Assembly (NCBI GenBank): GCA_947447375.1
Contig: CANFJB010000010.1
Location: 28,412 to 92,411 of the forward strand
Direction of reading: 5' to 3'
Origin: Bacteroidota bacterium
GTDB lineage: Bacteria; Bacteroidota; Bacteroidia; Flavobacteriales; Flavobacteriaceae
DNA length: 64,000 nt
In this document: piece after piece, positions 7,901 through 17,572 of the stretch
Layout: every line of letters starts with the position of its first letter
How positions within the stretch are numbered: the first letter of the stretch is position 1
The notes under the pieces: generated by a model
Database searches by the model: none
Seen by the model: only the letters and a program-made list of their open reading frames with translations
What the model was told of the DNA's origin: nothing
Made by a program: the position numbers and the translations under genes

Positions 7901-10303
7901 ATGAAGCAATCAGAAACTGCAGCGATGACTTTTGAAGATTTTAAAATCGAAGTTTTAAACGATTATAAAATTGCCTGTATAAGTAGAGAATGTAGTTTAT
8001 TAGGGAGACGCGAGGTACTGACTGGAAAAGCCAAGTTTGGTATTTTTGGTGATGGAAAAGAAGTGCCGCAATTGGCGATGGCTAAAGCGTTTCGTGAAGG
8101 TGACTTTAGGTCTGGATATTACCGTGATCAAACATTTATGATGGCTATTGGTCATTTATCAATCCAACAATTTTTTGCTGGTTTGTACGGTCACACGGAC
8201 ATTGAGCACGATCCTATGAGTGCTGGACGCCAAATGGGTGGTCACTTTGCAACGCATTCATTGGACAAAAATGGAAATTGGAATGATCTTACGAAAATAA
8301 AAAATTCAAGTGCTGATATCTCCCCTACCGCTGGGCAAATGCCGAGACTTCTTGGTTTAGCACAAGCATCAAAAATATACAGAAACGTTGATGGATTAGA
8401 ACAAAAAACTACCTTTTCTAATAAGGGAAATGAGGTTGCTTGGGGAACAATTGGTAATGCATCAACCTCTGAAGGTTTGTTTTTCGAGACTATAAATGCC
8501 GCTGGAGTTCTACAAGTTCCTATGGTGATGAGTGTTTGGGATGATGAATACGGGATTTCAGTACATGCAAAACACCAAACAACCAAAGAAAATATTTCTG
8601 AAATTTTAAAAGGATTTCAACGTGATGAAAACAATAACGGGTACGAAATTATAACTGTAAACGGTTGGGATTACGCTAGTTTGGTTGCTGTATATAAAAA
8701 GGCGGCAGAAATTGCGCGAGAAGAACATGTTCCGGTTTTAATTCACGTAACAGAATTGACTCAACCACAGGGACACTCTACATCTGGTTCTCACGAGCGA
8801 TATAAAAATGAAGAGCGTTTGGCTTGGGAAGCTGAATTTGATTGCTTAAAGCAAATGACAAAATGGTTGGTTTCTAACGGTTTTGCAACTGAGGAAGAAC
8901 TTGATGCGATTTCTAATCAAGCTAAAAATGAAGTTTTAGAAGGTAAAAAAGCAGCTTGGAATGCCTTTATTTCACCATTGAAAGCAGAACAAACTGAATT
9001 GGTTTCTCTATTACGAGAAATTGCAAAAACATCTCAAAGTAGCAATTATATTGAACAATTAACAAATGAATTGGCTTCCATTAAAGAGCCTATTCGAAAA
9101 GACCTACTTTCTACGGCTAGAAAAATACTTAGAAAATTAGTTTCAGAATCTGAGAAAAACGCTTTATCAAAATGGATAAAAGACGCTACGGCTACTATCC
9201 AACCTAAATTTAGTTCGCACTTGTATTCTGTTTCAGAAAATAATATACATACGGTTAATGAAGTGTTGCCTGAAGTAGATGAAAATGCTGCTGATGTTGA
9301 TGCGAGATTAGTTTTAAGAGACAATTTTGATGCATTATTTGCAAAATTTCCTGAGGTTTTAGTTTTTGGTGAAGATGCTGGAAATATTGGTGATGTGAAC
9401 CAAGGGTTGGAAGGAATGCAAGAGAAATATGGCGAATTACGTGTTGCCGATGTTGGTATTCGTGAAGCTACCATAATTGGTCAAGGAATTGGAATGGCAA
9501 TGCGTGGCTTGCGCCCAATTGCTGAAATTCAATATTTAGATTACCTTTTATATGGAATTCAAATTATGAGTGACGATTTGGCTACACTGCATTATAGAAC
9601 TTCGGGACGTCAAAAAGCCCCATTGATTATTAGAACTCGTGGTCACCGTTTAGAAGGAATTTGGCATGCAGGTTCCCCGATGGGAATGATTATAAATGCC
9701 ATTCGTGGAATTCACGTTTTAGTTCCTAGAAACATGACTAAAGCGGCAGGATTTTACAATACTTTGCTCACTTCTGACGAACCAGCATTAGTAATTGAAT
9801 GTTTGAATGGTTACCGATTGAAAGAAAAAATGCCTTTGAATTTGGGTGAATTTAAAACTCCAATTGGCGTTGTAGAAACCATTAAATCAGGAAAAGATAT
9901 TACGGTAGTATCTTATGGATCTACTTTGAGATTAGTGGAACAAGCAGCAAAGGAATTGATGGAAGTTGGAATTGACGTTGAAATTATTGACGTTCAGTCG
10001 TTATTGCCATTTGATATAAATCACGATATTCTCAAAAGTATTTCAAAAACAAATCGTTTATTAGTGATCGATGAAGATGTTCCTGGAGGAGCTTCTGCTT
10101 ATATTTTACAACAGATTTTAGAAGTTCAAAAAGGTTATTTCCAATTGGACAGTCAACCGAAAACACTTACATCGCAAGAGCACCGTCCGTCTTACGGAAC
10201 CGATGGTGATTATTTCTCAAAACCTTCCACAGAAGATATTTATGAGAAAATATACGAAATGATGCACGAAGACAATCCGGCAAAATTTCCGAGTTTGTAT
10301 TAG
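7901..10303 (+). CDS. 2-oxoacid dehydrogenase E1 component, fused alpha and beta subunits
   Basis: This 800-residue cytoplasmic protein joins an E1-alpha part (residues 1-about 420, TPP-binding) to an E1-beta part (about 465-800, transketolase-like pyrimidine domain plus C-terminal domain). It decarboxylates a 2-oxoacid with thiamine diphosphate and passes the acyl group to E2 lipoyl domains. Residues 185-187 read GNA and, exactly 26 residues later, 214-215 read DD, so the classic GDG-X26-NN thiamine motif is altered at both ends. The beta part shows VFGEDAG, IREATIIGQGIGMA and RTRGHR segments. Branched-chain 2-oxoacid dehydrogenase is the commonest annotation for this fused form; pyruvate is the alternative. 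No E2 or E3 gene is adjacent. Confidence 0.85.
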   Translation: MKQSETAAMTFEDFKIEVLNDYKIACISRECSLLGRREVLTGKAKFGIFGDGKEVPQLAMAKAFREGDFRSGYYRDQTFMMAIGHLSIQQFFAGLYGHTDIEHDPMSAGRQMGGHFATHSLDKNGNWNDLTKIKNSSADISPTAGQMPRLLGLAQASKIYRNVDGLEQKTTFSNKGNEVAWGTIGNASTSEGLFFETINAAGVLQVPMVMSVWDDEYGISVHAKHQTTKENISEILKGFQRDENNNGYEIITVNGWDYASLVAVYKKAAEIAREEHVPVLIHVTELTQPQGHSTSGSHERYKNEERLAWEAEFDCLKQMTKWLVSNGFATEEELDAISNQAKNEVLEGKKAAWNAFISPLKAEQTELVSLLREIAKTSQSSNYIEQLTNELASIKEPIRKDLLSTARKILRKLVSESEKNALSKWIKDATATIQPKFSSHLYSVSENNIHTVNEVLPEVDENAADVDARLVLRDNFDALFAKFPEVLVFGEDAGNIGDVNQGLEGMQEKYGELRVADVGIREATIIGQGIGMAMRGLRPIAEIQYLDYLLYGIQIMSDDLATLHYRTSGRQKAPLIIRTRGHRLEGIWHAGSPMGMIINAIRGIHVLVPRNMTKAAGFYNTLLTSDEPALVIECLNGYRLKEKMPLNLGEFKTPIGVVETIKSGKDITVVSYGSTLRLVEQAAKELMEVGIDVEIIDVQSLLPFDINHDILKSISKTNRLLVIDEDVPGGASAYILQQILEVQKGYFQLDSQPKTLTSQEHRPSYGTDGDYFSKPSTEDIYEKIYEMMHEDNPAKFPSLY

Positions 10304-10315
10304 AATAAAATTTAA

Positions 10316-10343
10316 AAAGCCGCTAATTATAGCGGTTTTTTTT
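10316..10343. terminator. Bidirectional terminator between the E1 gene and comM
   Basis: The stem CCGCTA (10320-10325) with TAGCGG (10330-10335) and loop ATTA is flanked by an A-rich 5' side and nine Ts on the 3' side. It serves the + strand E1 gene and can also serve the convergent ATPase gene that ends inside it. Confidence 0.8.
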
Positions 10344-11877
10344 ATCCTAACCAGCCATCTCGATCCAAACTTCGATATTGTATAGCTTCAGCAATATGAG
10401 ATGAAACTACCGTTTCGGCTGCCTCTAAATCGGCTATAGTTCGAGCTACTTTCAAAATTCGGTCGTAGGCCCTTGCTGATAGATTCAAGCGTTCCATTGC
10501 TGTTTTTAATAATTGTTTTGAAACTTCATCAAGGGCGCAAAATTCACGAATTTGCTTGGAACTCATTTGAGCGTTATAATGGACTTTTTCCATTAATTCG
10601 AATCTTGTAGTTTGAATTTCACGAGCTGCGGTAACTCTTTTTCGTATATCAATACTGCATTCTGATTTTCTATCGTCGGATAATTTTTCAAATGGTACGG
10701 GTGTAACTTCAATATGTATGTCGATTCTATCTAATAAAGGCCCTGAAATTTTACTCAAATACCGTTGCATTTCATGTGGCGAAGAGGTTTGTGGCGAATC
10801 GGGATCGTTAAAAAAACCACTCGGACTTGGATTCATACTTGCTACTAGCATAAATGACGAAGGGTAAGTAACGGTAAACTTTGCTCTAGAAATAGTCACT
10901 TCACGGTCTTCTAGAGGTTGGCGCATAACTTCCAAAACATCTCTTTTAAATTCAGGTAATTCATCTAAAAATAAAACGCCATTGTGCGCCATAGAAATTT
11001 CTCCGGGCTGGGGATAACTGCCACCGCCAACGAGAGCAACATTTGATATCGTATGGTGGGGACTTCTAAATGGTCGTTGGTTCATTAATCCTACTTCTTT
11101 TAATTTTCCTGCCACGCTGTGGATTTTGGTAGTTTCTAATGCTTCTCGCAATGTCATTGGTGGTAATATACTGGGTAATCTTTTGGCGAGCATTGTTTTT
11201 CCTGCACCTGGAGGACCAATTAAAATAATATTATGACCGCCGGCAGCTGCAATTTCCATGCATCGCTTTATACTTTCTTGTCCACGCACATCGCTAAAGT
11301 CGAACTCTGGAAAATCTAACGATTTATTGAATTCTGCACGAGTGTCAATAATGGTGGGTTGTAATGTTCCCTTTCCTTCTAAGAAATCTATAACTTCTTG
11401 TAGGTTTTCCACTCCGTAAACATCCAATCCTGAAACGATTGCCGCTTCTTTTACATTTTGAATAGGAAGAAAAAAACCTTTAAATCCTTCTTCTTTGGCT
11501 TTTATGGCAATAGGTAAAGCGCCACGAATGGGTTGCAAACTTCCATCAAGAGAAAGTTCTCCCATGATAATGTATTTATCGGATTCGGTAGTTTGTATTT
11601 GCGAGGAAGCGACAAGAATTCCAATTGCTAGGGTCAAATCATAAGCAGATCCTTCTTTGCGTAAATCGGCGGGAGCCATATTTATAGTGATTTTTTTGCC
11701 GGGCATGGCATAACCGTTATTTTTAAGGGCAGCTGCAATTCGGTAGCTACTTTCTTTAATGGCATTATCGGGCAGACCTACGAGGTGGTAACCAATTCCT
11801 TTATCGATATTAACTTCTACAGTTATTGTGGTGGCTTCAACGCCAAAAACGGCACTTCCAAATACTTTTACTAACAT
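10342..11877 (-). CDS. comM: YifB/ComM-type Mg-chelatase-like AAA+ ATPase
   Basis: This is a 511-residue cytoplasmic protein with an N-terminal Lon-protease-like substrate fold (residues 1-160), a AAA+ core with Walker A GPPGAGKTM near residue 220, Walker B FLDELPEF near residue 302 and sensor segment ASMNPSPSGFF near residue 348, and a C-terminal lid of the Mg-chelatase type. Family members such as ComM are hexameric helicases that extend branch migration during integration of transforming DNA. The length equals the usual 500-510 residues. It stands alone, with a hairpin terminator at its 3' end. Confidence 0.9.
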   Translation of the reverse strand: MLVKVFGSAVFGVEATTITVEVNIDKGIGYHLVGLPDNAIKESSYRIAAALKNNGYAMPGKKITINMAPADLRKEGSAYDLTLAIGILVASSQIQTTESDKYIIMGELSLDGSLQPIRGALPIAIKAKEEGFKGFFLPIQNVKEAAIVSGLDVYGVENLQEVIDFLEGKGTLQPTIIDTRAEFNKSLDFPEFDFSDVRGQESIKRCMEIAAAGGHNIILIGPPGAGKTMLAKRLPSILPPMTLREALETTKIHSVAGKLKEVGLMNQRPFRSPHHTISNVALVGGGSYPQPGEISMAHNGVLFLDELPEFKRDVLEVMRQPLEDREVTISRAKFTVTYPSSFMLVASMNPSPSGFFNDPDSPQTSSPHEMQRYLSKISGPLLDRIDIHIEVTPVPFEKLSDDRKSECSIDIRKRVTAAREIQTTRFELMEKVHYNAQMSSKQIREFCALDEVSKQLLKTAMERLNLSARAYDRILKVARTIADLEAAETVVSSHIAEAIQYRSLDRDGWLG

Positions 11878-11963
11878 GGCGAATACTTTATATTTGTCTA
11901 AAGTAAGCCAATTTTAGAAATAAATTGGAATAATTTTTATTTAATGAATAGAGGTTAGGAAAT

Positions 11964-13958
11964 TTACTTCTTGAAATTAGAAATTCCTTCTTTCAACCAC
12001 GCGCCATAAGCAGCTACATCGGGAGTGTAACTGATAGTTGGGGTTGTTGAATTTAAATTATTTCCTTCTAAATCGGTAATTACATACAAAGGCTGGGTGT
12101 TGGTTTTGTATTTAGAAATGATTAAATCTGTCCACTTGTCCCCTATTGTTTCTAATGTTTCACCAGTTGATGATTTCACTTGCTGGTCTTTTGGTAATTC
12201 TCTTTTGTCGTCAACATACAATGAAATCAAAACTACCTCATTTTTTAGAATTGGTAAAATTGGAGCTTCACCCCAAACGGTATTTTCCATTTTTCTACAA
12301 TTTACACATGCATAACCAGTAAAATCAAGCATAATTGGTTTGTTTACTGATTTTGCATACGCCAGTCCTTTATCGTAATCATCAAAAACTGCTATTCCAT
12401 GTGGACCCGATTTTGCACCTTCTGGTACTACTTCTTTAGAAACTGAATTTTGTCCAATACCAAAAGGACTTTCGCTATATTCCATTGGTGGTGGAAAAGC
12501 GTTGATTAGTTTTAATGGCGCACCCCAAAGTCCAGGAATTAAGTAAATTGTAAAGGATAAAACCAATAATCCCAATGATAATCTTCCAACAGAAATGTGG
12601 GTTAATGGGCTATCATGCGGCAAAGTGATTTTGCCAAGTAAATAAAGTGCTAAGGTTCCAAAAATGGCAATCCAAATGGCAATAAATACTTCGCGTTCTA
12701 ATAAATGTAATTGTAAAACTAAATCAGCATTCGATAAAAATTTAAAGGCTAAAGCCAATTCTAAAAAGCCTAAAACCACCTTTACAGTATTCAACCAACC
12801 ACCTGATTTTGGCAGGGAATTCAACCATCCTGGGAACATAGCGAAAAGCATAAATGGTAAAGCTAAAGCCAATGAAAATCCGAACATACCAATTACAGGA
12901 GCAATTCCACCTTTTGAAGCAGCATCTACTAATAAGGTTCCTACAATTGGACCGGTACAAGAAAAAGAAACGATTGCTAAAGCCAAAGCCATGAATAAAA
13001 TTCCAATTATTCCTCCTCTATCTGCTTGTTGATCTACTTTATTAGCCCAAGAATTGGGTAACATAATTTCAAAAGCCCCTAAAAATGAAGCTGCAAAAAA
13101 CACCAATAATCCGAAGAAAATTATGTTGAACCAAACATTGGTAGATAATGCATTTAAGGCATCGGCACCAAAAATCCAGGTTACTAATAAACCTAAAACA
13201 ACATAAATTAATATGATGGAAATTCCATAAATAATGGCGTTTCTAACACCTTGTGCTTTGTTTTTACTTTGCTTAGTGAAAAAGCTTACAGTCATTGGGA
13301 TCATTGGAAAAACACATGGCGTTAACAGCGCTGCAAACCCGGAGAAAAAGGCAATTAAAAAGATAGAAATCAGTCCTTTTTTATCTTCTTTTTTAGGCTC
13401 TTTTGGTGTTGGCGATTGAGTTTTAACTTCCGTTTTTACCGAAGCAGCATTAGAATTTGTATCTAAAATTGTGGTTTCTTTAACTTCAGGAGTTATTGAA
13501 GACTCGGTTATTTTAGGGATTTCAAAAACAAATTTCTTATTTAAATTGATACAAACCTCATTACAAGTTTGATAATCAATGACCACTTTTATAAACTTAA
13601 TTTTTGAGTTAATAATCTTAACTTTTTGTGTAAGAACCACTTTGTTTTCAAAGAAAATTTCATCCACTTCAAAAACCGTATTGAACTCTTTTTTGGTTTT
13701 ACTTTCTGAAGTTTTCCCAACCAATTGATAATTACCTGCGTTTTCTTCATATTGAATTACAAGTGGAATTGGTCCTCCGTCGGGAGTGAATTGTGAATAT
13801 AGGTGCCAACCAGCATCAATTTTTCCTTCAAGGATTAAGTTAAATTCAGTTTCAGATATTTTTTCGGTTTTAGATTTCCATTTTACAGGATCTAAAATTT
13901 GTGAAAATCCATTGGTAAAAATCAATAAAGCTAGGAGTGTAAAAAGTAATTTTTTCAT
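11964..13958 (-). CDS. DsbD-family thiol:disulfide interchange protein
   Basis: The 664-residue inner-membrane protein has a signal peptide, a periplasmic DsbD N-terminal-like domain (about 25-140) with CNEVC near residue 133, a CcdA/DsbD membrane core of eight or so helices (about 195-470) opening CTPCVFPMIPMT, and a periplasmic thioredoxin domain with CVNC near residue 552. It carries electrons from cytoplasmic thioredoxin through the membrane to periplasmic partners such as cytochrome c maturation or disulfide isomerases. Its ATG overlaps the tilS stop as TTATGA, so translation is probably coupled. The assignment is confident at family level; the partner proteins are not in the window. Confidence 0.9.
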   Translation of the reverse strand: MKKLLFTLLALLIFTNGFSQILDPVKWKSKTEKISETEFNLILEGKIDAGWHLYSQFTPDGGPIPLVIQYEENAGNYQLVGKTSESKTKKEFNTVFEVDEIFFENKVVLTQKVKIINSKIKFIKVVIDYQTCNEVCINLNKKFVFEIPKITESSITPEVKETTILDTNSNAASVKTEVKTQSPTPKEPKKEDKKGLISIFLIAFFSGFAALLTPCVFPMIPMTVSFFTKQSKNKAQGVRNAIIYGISIILIYVVLGLLVTWIFGADALNALSTNVWFNIIFFGLLVFFAASFLGAFEIMLPNSWANKVDQQADRGGIIGILFMALALAIVSFSCTGPIVGTLLVDAASKGGIAPVIGMFGFSLALALPFMLFAMFPGWLNSLPKSGGWLNTVKVVLGFLELALAFKFLSNADLVLQLHLLEREVFIAIWIAIFGTLALYLLGKITLPHDSPLTHISVGRLSLGLLVLSFTIYLIPGLWGAPLKLINAFPPPMEYSESPFGIGQNSVSKEVVPEGAKSGPHGIAVFDDYDKGLAYAKSVNKPIMLDFTGYACVNCRKMENTVWGEAPILPILKNEVVLISLYVDDKRELPKDQQVKSSTGETLETIGDKWTDLIISKYKTNTQPLYVITDLEGNNLNSTTPTISYTPDVAAYGAWLKEGISNFKK

Positions 13959-15268
13959 AATTGTATGGCTATTTGTAAGCTGTTTTTTGTATTAGTATCA
14001 ATTTTATATCTTTCGTCTTGGCGAATTCCAATTACCCAAACAATATCCTCATTTGAATATAAAATCCACGTATTTTCTTTTTGCAAAAGCGACAATTTCT
14101 CATCTTTGAAAAGTTTGCTCACTTTTTTTGATTTTCCATCCATCCCTAAAGGCTGAAAAACGGCACCTTCTTCGTATTTTTTTAACGATAATGGAAATTT
14201 CAACTTATCTGCATCTACAAATATAAAGGAATTATCAGTATTTGAATGGAAATTTTGATTTGAAATAGTAAGTTTTATAGGATATTTAACTTCTATTTGA
14301 TTTTCCTCAATGTAATAAACTTCTGAAGATTCCTTTTCAACAATTGGTGCTAAAACCAAGGTATTTCTGTCTTTTAACAGTCTGAAATGTTTTGAAAACA
14401 CTTGTTTCCCCGATTGGGAATCGACCAATTCATAAATATCATCCCAAGCAGAAAAGCCATAATCTTTTAACCATTGGTACAAATAAGATTTATAATTAGG
14501 TAGTATTTTTAGTTTATCGATGTTGTAATGGATTTCATCTTTTGTTTCAATTGCCACTTGCTGATAAATCATAATCGTCGCATCTTCAACCATTACTTGT
14601 GCTTCATTCAAATATTTTTGTGTGTTTTGAAAAGAAGTTAAAAAACTTGGATTCAATTCCTTTAAAATAGGAACTAAATCGTGGCGAACTTTATTTCTTA
14701 AATATTTATCAGATGAATTACTACTGTCTTCGCGCCACTGTATAGCATTTGCAGCAGCATAATTAGAAATTTCCTCACGGCTAAAAGCCAATAAAGGGCG
14801 AATAACGGATTCATTTTGAGCAGGAATTCCAATAAAACCGTCCAATCCTGAACCACGAATGAGATGAATTAGAAACGTTTCAATGTTGTCATCAGCGTGA
14901 TGGGCGGTTAAAATATAATCGAAATTCTCATTTTCAAGCAATTCATAAAACCAATTGTATCTTAATTCTCGCGCTGCAACTTGGGTGGAAAGTTTATAAT
15001 CGATGGCAAAAGATTGAGTGTCAAATTGGGTGGTAAAAACGGGAATATCATTTGCTTCAGCATAATTTTGAACATATAACTGGTCTTCAAAACTCTCCTT
15101 TCCACGCAATTGAAAATTACAATGCGCTAAAGAGATATCAAAATTCAATGTGCTAAATAAATGCGCCATCACCATACTGTCCAAGCCACCACTTGTTGCC
15201 AATAATAGCTTTTTTCCGAATAAATACCGAAAATTATTGGTTAAATGGGATTGGAATTTTTCAATCAT
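13955..15268 (-). CDS. tilS: tRNA(Ile)-lysidine synthase
   Basis: TilS (437 residues from the ATG at 15268; a TTG two codons earlier is also open) attaches lysine to C34 of the CAU-anticodon tRNA-Ile so it reads AUA. The PP-loop ATP-binding motif LLATSGGLDSM lies near residue 24, HHADDNIETFLIHLIRGSGLDGF near 130, and a C-terminal TilS domain with FQPLGMDG follows near residue 365. The enzyme is cytoplasmic and essential in most bacteria. Its end overlaps the DsbD start by four bases, and pabB lies 46 bases upstream on the same strand, suggesting a pabB-tilS-dsbD transcription unit. Confidence 0.95.
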   Translation of the reverse strand: MIEKFQSHLTNNFRYLFGKKLLLATSGGLDSMVMAHLFSTLNFDISLAHCNFQLRGKESFEDQLYVQNYAEANDIPVFTTQFDTQSFAIDYKLSTQVAARELRYNWFYELLENENFDYILTAHHADDNIETFLIHLIRGSGLDGFIGIPAQNESVIRPLLAFSREEISNYAAANAIQWREDSSNSSDKYLRNKVRHDLVPILKELNPSFLTSFQNTQKYLNEAQVMVEDATIMIYQQVAIETKDEIHYNIDKLKILPNYKSYLYQWLKDYGFSAWDDIYELVDSQSGKQVFSKHFRLLKDRNTLVLAPIVEKESSEVYYIEENQIEVKYPIKLTISNQNFHSNTDNSFIFVDADKLKFPLSLKKYEEGAVFQPLGMDGKSKKVSKLFKDEKLSLLQKENTWILYSNEDIVWVIGIRQDERYKIDTNTKNSLQIAIQL

Positions 15269-15314
15269 ATTCAAAAATAGTTATTTTAAATAGAGGAATA
15301 AAGTAAAATTGAAA

Positions 15315-16604
15315 CTAATTGCAATTCAATACTTTAATCATAGCCTTGGCTTTCAACAGGCATTCTTCATATTCAGATTCTGGGATTGATAAAGCGGTGA
15401 TTGCACTTCCAACAGAAAAGGAAACATAATTGTTTGTACTATTGTATAAAATACTTCGAATAACAACATTAAAATCGAAATCGCTATTTGGGGTAAAATA
15501 ACCAACGCTCCCACTATACAATCCGCGTTTGGTTTCTTCTAATTCTTCAATGATATTCATTGCTGAAATTTTAGGAGCTCCAGTCATGCTTCCCATTGGA
15601 AATGAATTCTTAATTACATCTAATGCAGAATATTGATCATTAACAATTGAAGTTATAGTTGAAATCATTTGGTGCACTTGTAAGAAGGAATAAATGCCAC
15701 ATAACTCTTCTACTTCTACCGAACCTTTTTTGGCAGTTCGAGACAAATCGTTTCTCACCAAATCGGTTATCATAATATTCTCGGTACGTTCTTTTGGATC
15801 TGAAGCTAGATTGTTTTTTGAAATTTCATCTTCATTATTATCTAAATAACGCTTTGAAGTTCCTTTAATTGGCTGAGAAATAATTTTATTTCCTTCCTTT
15901 TTCAAATATCGTTCTGGAGTTGCAGAAAGTAAATAATGGTTGTTATTCTTTAAAAAAGTAGCAAATGGAGGTTTTGAAATATCATTTAATAAAAAATATT
16001 TATCAAGCGGATTAATGTCTGTTTCGGCATAAAATTCCATACAAAAATTGGCTTCGTAAATATCGCCTTTGTTAATGTATTCAAGCATTTTGGTTACTTT
16101 TTCAAGATAAAAATCTTTAGAAATACGTTGTTGAATTTCAATTGGATTTGAATTTCTAATTGTTGGAATATCAATTTCAAGAATTAATTCAAAGTCTTCT
16201 TCCACTTCATCGTCACACATGTTTAGATATTGAATTTCTAGCTTATTATTTTTCAATAAAAACAACTTCTTAGGTTGAAAGAAAAACAAATCAGGGAATT
16301 GCAATCCATCAAAATTTGACGAGTTTAATTCTTCGGTATCGTTTTTTAAATCATACGACAAATAACCAAAAATCCAGTCTTTTGATGTTTGTTGGTATTG
16401 CTTTAAATCTTCAAAACCATTGTGATAATCGGTATTTATTGAGGTGAACGCATCAACAGCAAGAATACAATCGAAATTTGAGTATTTCTGAGGATAATCA
16501 TTACTATCTAAAAAAACAACTTCTCGGAATTGTTGCGCCCAAGTTAAAAGTTGTGATTTAAACAACGAAGTATCGGAAATTTCCTTGTGAATTGAAGTTC
16601 TCAA
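15315..16604 (-). CDS. pabB: Aminodeoxychorismate synthase component I (anthranilate synthase component I family)
   Basis: The 429-residue protein has the chorismate-binding fold, with the conserved C-terminal segments QPIKGTSKR near residue 238, ENIMITDLVRNDLSR near 275 and FPMGSMTGAPK near 333. It converts chorismate and ammonia to 4-amino-4-deoxychorismate for folate synthesis. PIKGT with a lysine is the PabB-type signature rather than the TrpE-type PIAGT. The only plausible start is a TTG at 16604, since an in-frame stop lies just upstream and no early ATG exists. A TATTTTTG -7-like box sits 18 bases before it. A PabA partner is not in the window. Confidence 0.88.
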   Translation of the reverse strand: MRTSIHKEISDTSLFKSQLLTWAQQFREVVFLDSNDYPQKYSNFDCILAVDAFTSINTDYHNGFEDLKQYQQTSKDWIFGYLSYDLKNDTEELNSSNFDGLQFPDLFFFQPKKLFLLKNNKLEIQYLNMCDDEVEEDFELILEIDIPTIRNSNPIEIQQRISKDFYLEKVTKMLEYINKGDIYEANFCMEFYAETDINPLDKYFLLNDISKPPFATFLKNNNHYLLSATPERYLKKEGNKIISQPIKGTSKRYLDNNEDEISKNNLASDPKERTENIMITDLVRNDLSRTAKKGSVEVEELCGIYSFLQVHQMISTITSIVNDQYSALDVIKNSFPMGSMTGAPKISAMNIIEELEETKRGLYSGSVGYFTPNSDFDFNVVIRSILYNSTNNYVSFSVGSAITALSIPESEYEECLLKAKAMIKVLNCN

Positions 16605-16622
16605 ATTATTAATTTATTAGTA

Positions 16623-16630
16623 CAAAAATA
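16623..16630 (-). promoter_or_regulatory. Possible -7 box for pabB
   Basis: The reverse strand reads TATTTTTG, a match to TAnnTTTG, ending 18 bases before the TTG start of pabB. No -33 TTG is found at normal spacing. Confidence 0.35.
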
Positions 16631-16678
16631 GGTAAATTATGGGAATTAAAATTAGACTATTTGATTGATATCGGACAC

Positions 16679-16706
16679 AAAAAAAGCTCCGAATTTCTTC
16701 GAAGCT
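16679..16706 (-). terminator. Terminator after tRNA-His
   Basis: On the reverse strand AGCTTCGAA, loop GAAA, then TTCGGAGCT forms a 9-bp stem with one mismatch followed by seven Ts, beginning 12 bases after the tRNA 3' end. Confidence 0.75.
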
Positions 16707-16718
16707 TTTGCATTTCTG

Positions 16719-16792
16719 GGTGGCTGACCGGGTTCGAACCGGCGACCCTCGGCACCACAAACCAATACTCTAACCAGCTGAGCTACAACCAC
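16719..16792 (-). tRNA. tRNA-His (anticodon GTG)
   Basis: The reverse strand folds as a full cloverleaf. The acceptor stem is GTGGTTG/CAGCCAC, the D-arm starts GCTC, and the anticodon loop TTGTGGT carries GTG. The T-arm has the GGTTCGAACC core. Discriminator base C73 and an encoded G at position -1 (plus-strand C16793) are the identity elements of histidine tRNA. The 3' CCA is not encoded. It lies 64 bases downstream of bshB1 on the same strand and is followed by a terminator. Confidence 0.95.
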
Positions 16793-16855
16793 CATTTTTA
16801 ACGAGTGCAAATATAAGTCAAAGTTTTTTGTTTTGCAAAGTAAAAAAATAAATAA

Positions 16856-17572
16856 TTATATCAAATCACCTAAGCTATTGACAGCCAAATACCTTTCAAC
16901 GGTAAAACCTTCTGCATATTCTGTTCCAACTAACCTTCCTAATTCGCGAGAACGATTGTGGATGCTATCTAAAAAGTTTTTGGTAGCAATTGGCGTAACA
17001 GGTTCGTTTGAATTTGGGTTGAAAAACTGAGAACTATAAGCTAAAATAGCTGCTTCTTTTTTATCAATAAAATTAGAAATATCAACCACAAAATCAGGCT
17101 CAATATTCTTCCATTGAATATAATGATAAACTAATTTTGGTCGCCAAGCCTCTTGCGGAAGGTTGTTGCTTAATGTTTTTATTTTTACTAAACCAGATAA
17201 GAAACAGGCGTCAGAAACTAACTTACTCCCTTTTGCATGATCAATATGACGGTCGTCAATAGCATTACAAATCACTATTTCTGGCTGGTATTTTCTAATC
17301 ATTTCAATGACTTTCAGTTGGTGATTTTCATCATTTACAAAAAAACCATCACGCATATCTAAGTTTTCACGAACAGCAATTCCAAGGATTTTAGAAGCTG
17401 CTTCCGATTCACTATTTCTAATTTCAACAGAACCTCTTGTGCCCAATTCCCCTCGAGTTAAATCGATAATTCCCACTTTTTTACCGAGAGAAATTTCTTT
17501 AGCCAAAGTGCCTGAACAACCTAATTCAACATCGTCAGGATGAGCGCCAAAGGCAAGTATATCTAATTTCAT
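16856..17572 (-). CDS. bshB1: Bacillithiol biosynthesis deacetylase BshB1
   Basis: The 238-residue cytoplasmic protein is a LmbE/PIG-L-type zinc deacetylase with the metal and catalytic motif AHPDDVELGC near residue 10 and the second metal motif DDRHIDHAKGS near residue 107. The RGELGTRGS segment is typical of BshB1. It removes acetate from GlcNAc-malate to give GlcN-malate in synthesis of bacillithiol, the low-molecular-weight thiol used by Bacillota and many Bacteroidota. The other pathway genes, bshA and bshC, are not in the window. Its ATG overlaps the isochorismate synthase stop by four bases, so the two are translationally coupled. Confidence 0.9.
   Translation of the reverse strand: MKLDILAFGAHPDDVELGCSGTLAKEISLGKKVGIIDLTRGELGTRGSVEIRNSESEAASKILGIAVRENLDMRDGFFVNDENHQLKVIEMIRKYQPEIVICNAIDDRHIDHAKGSKLVSDACFLSGLVKIKTLSNNLPQEAWRPKLVYHYIQWKNIEPDFVVDISNFIDKKEAAILAYSSQFFNPNSNEPVTPIATKNFLDSIHNRSRELGRLVGTEYAEGFTVERYLAVNSLGDLI

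Noticed and set aside
8242..8586. 114-codon - strand frame inside the E1 gene
   Set aside because: It is antisense to the conserved thiamine-binding region and explained by codon bias of the real gene.
12664..13032. 122-codon + strand reading frame opposite the dsbD-like gene
   Set aside because: It is a composition shadow of the membrane-protein gene on the other strand: lysine/asparagine/proline-rich with no recognisable domain.
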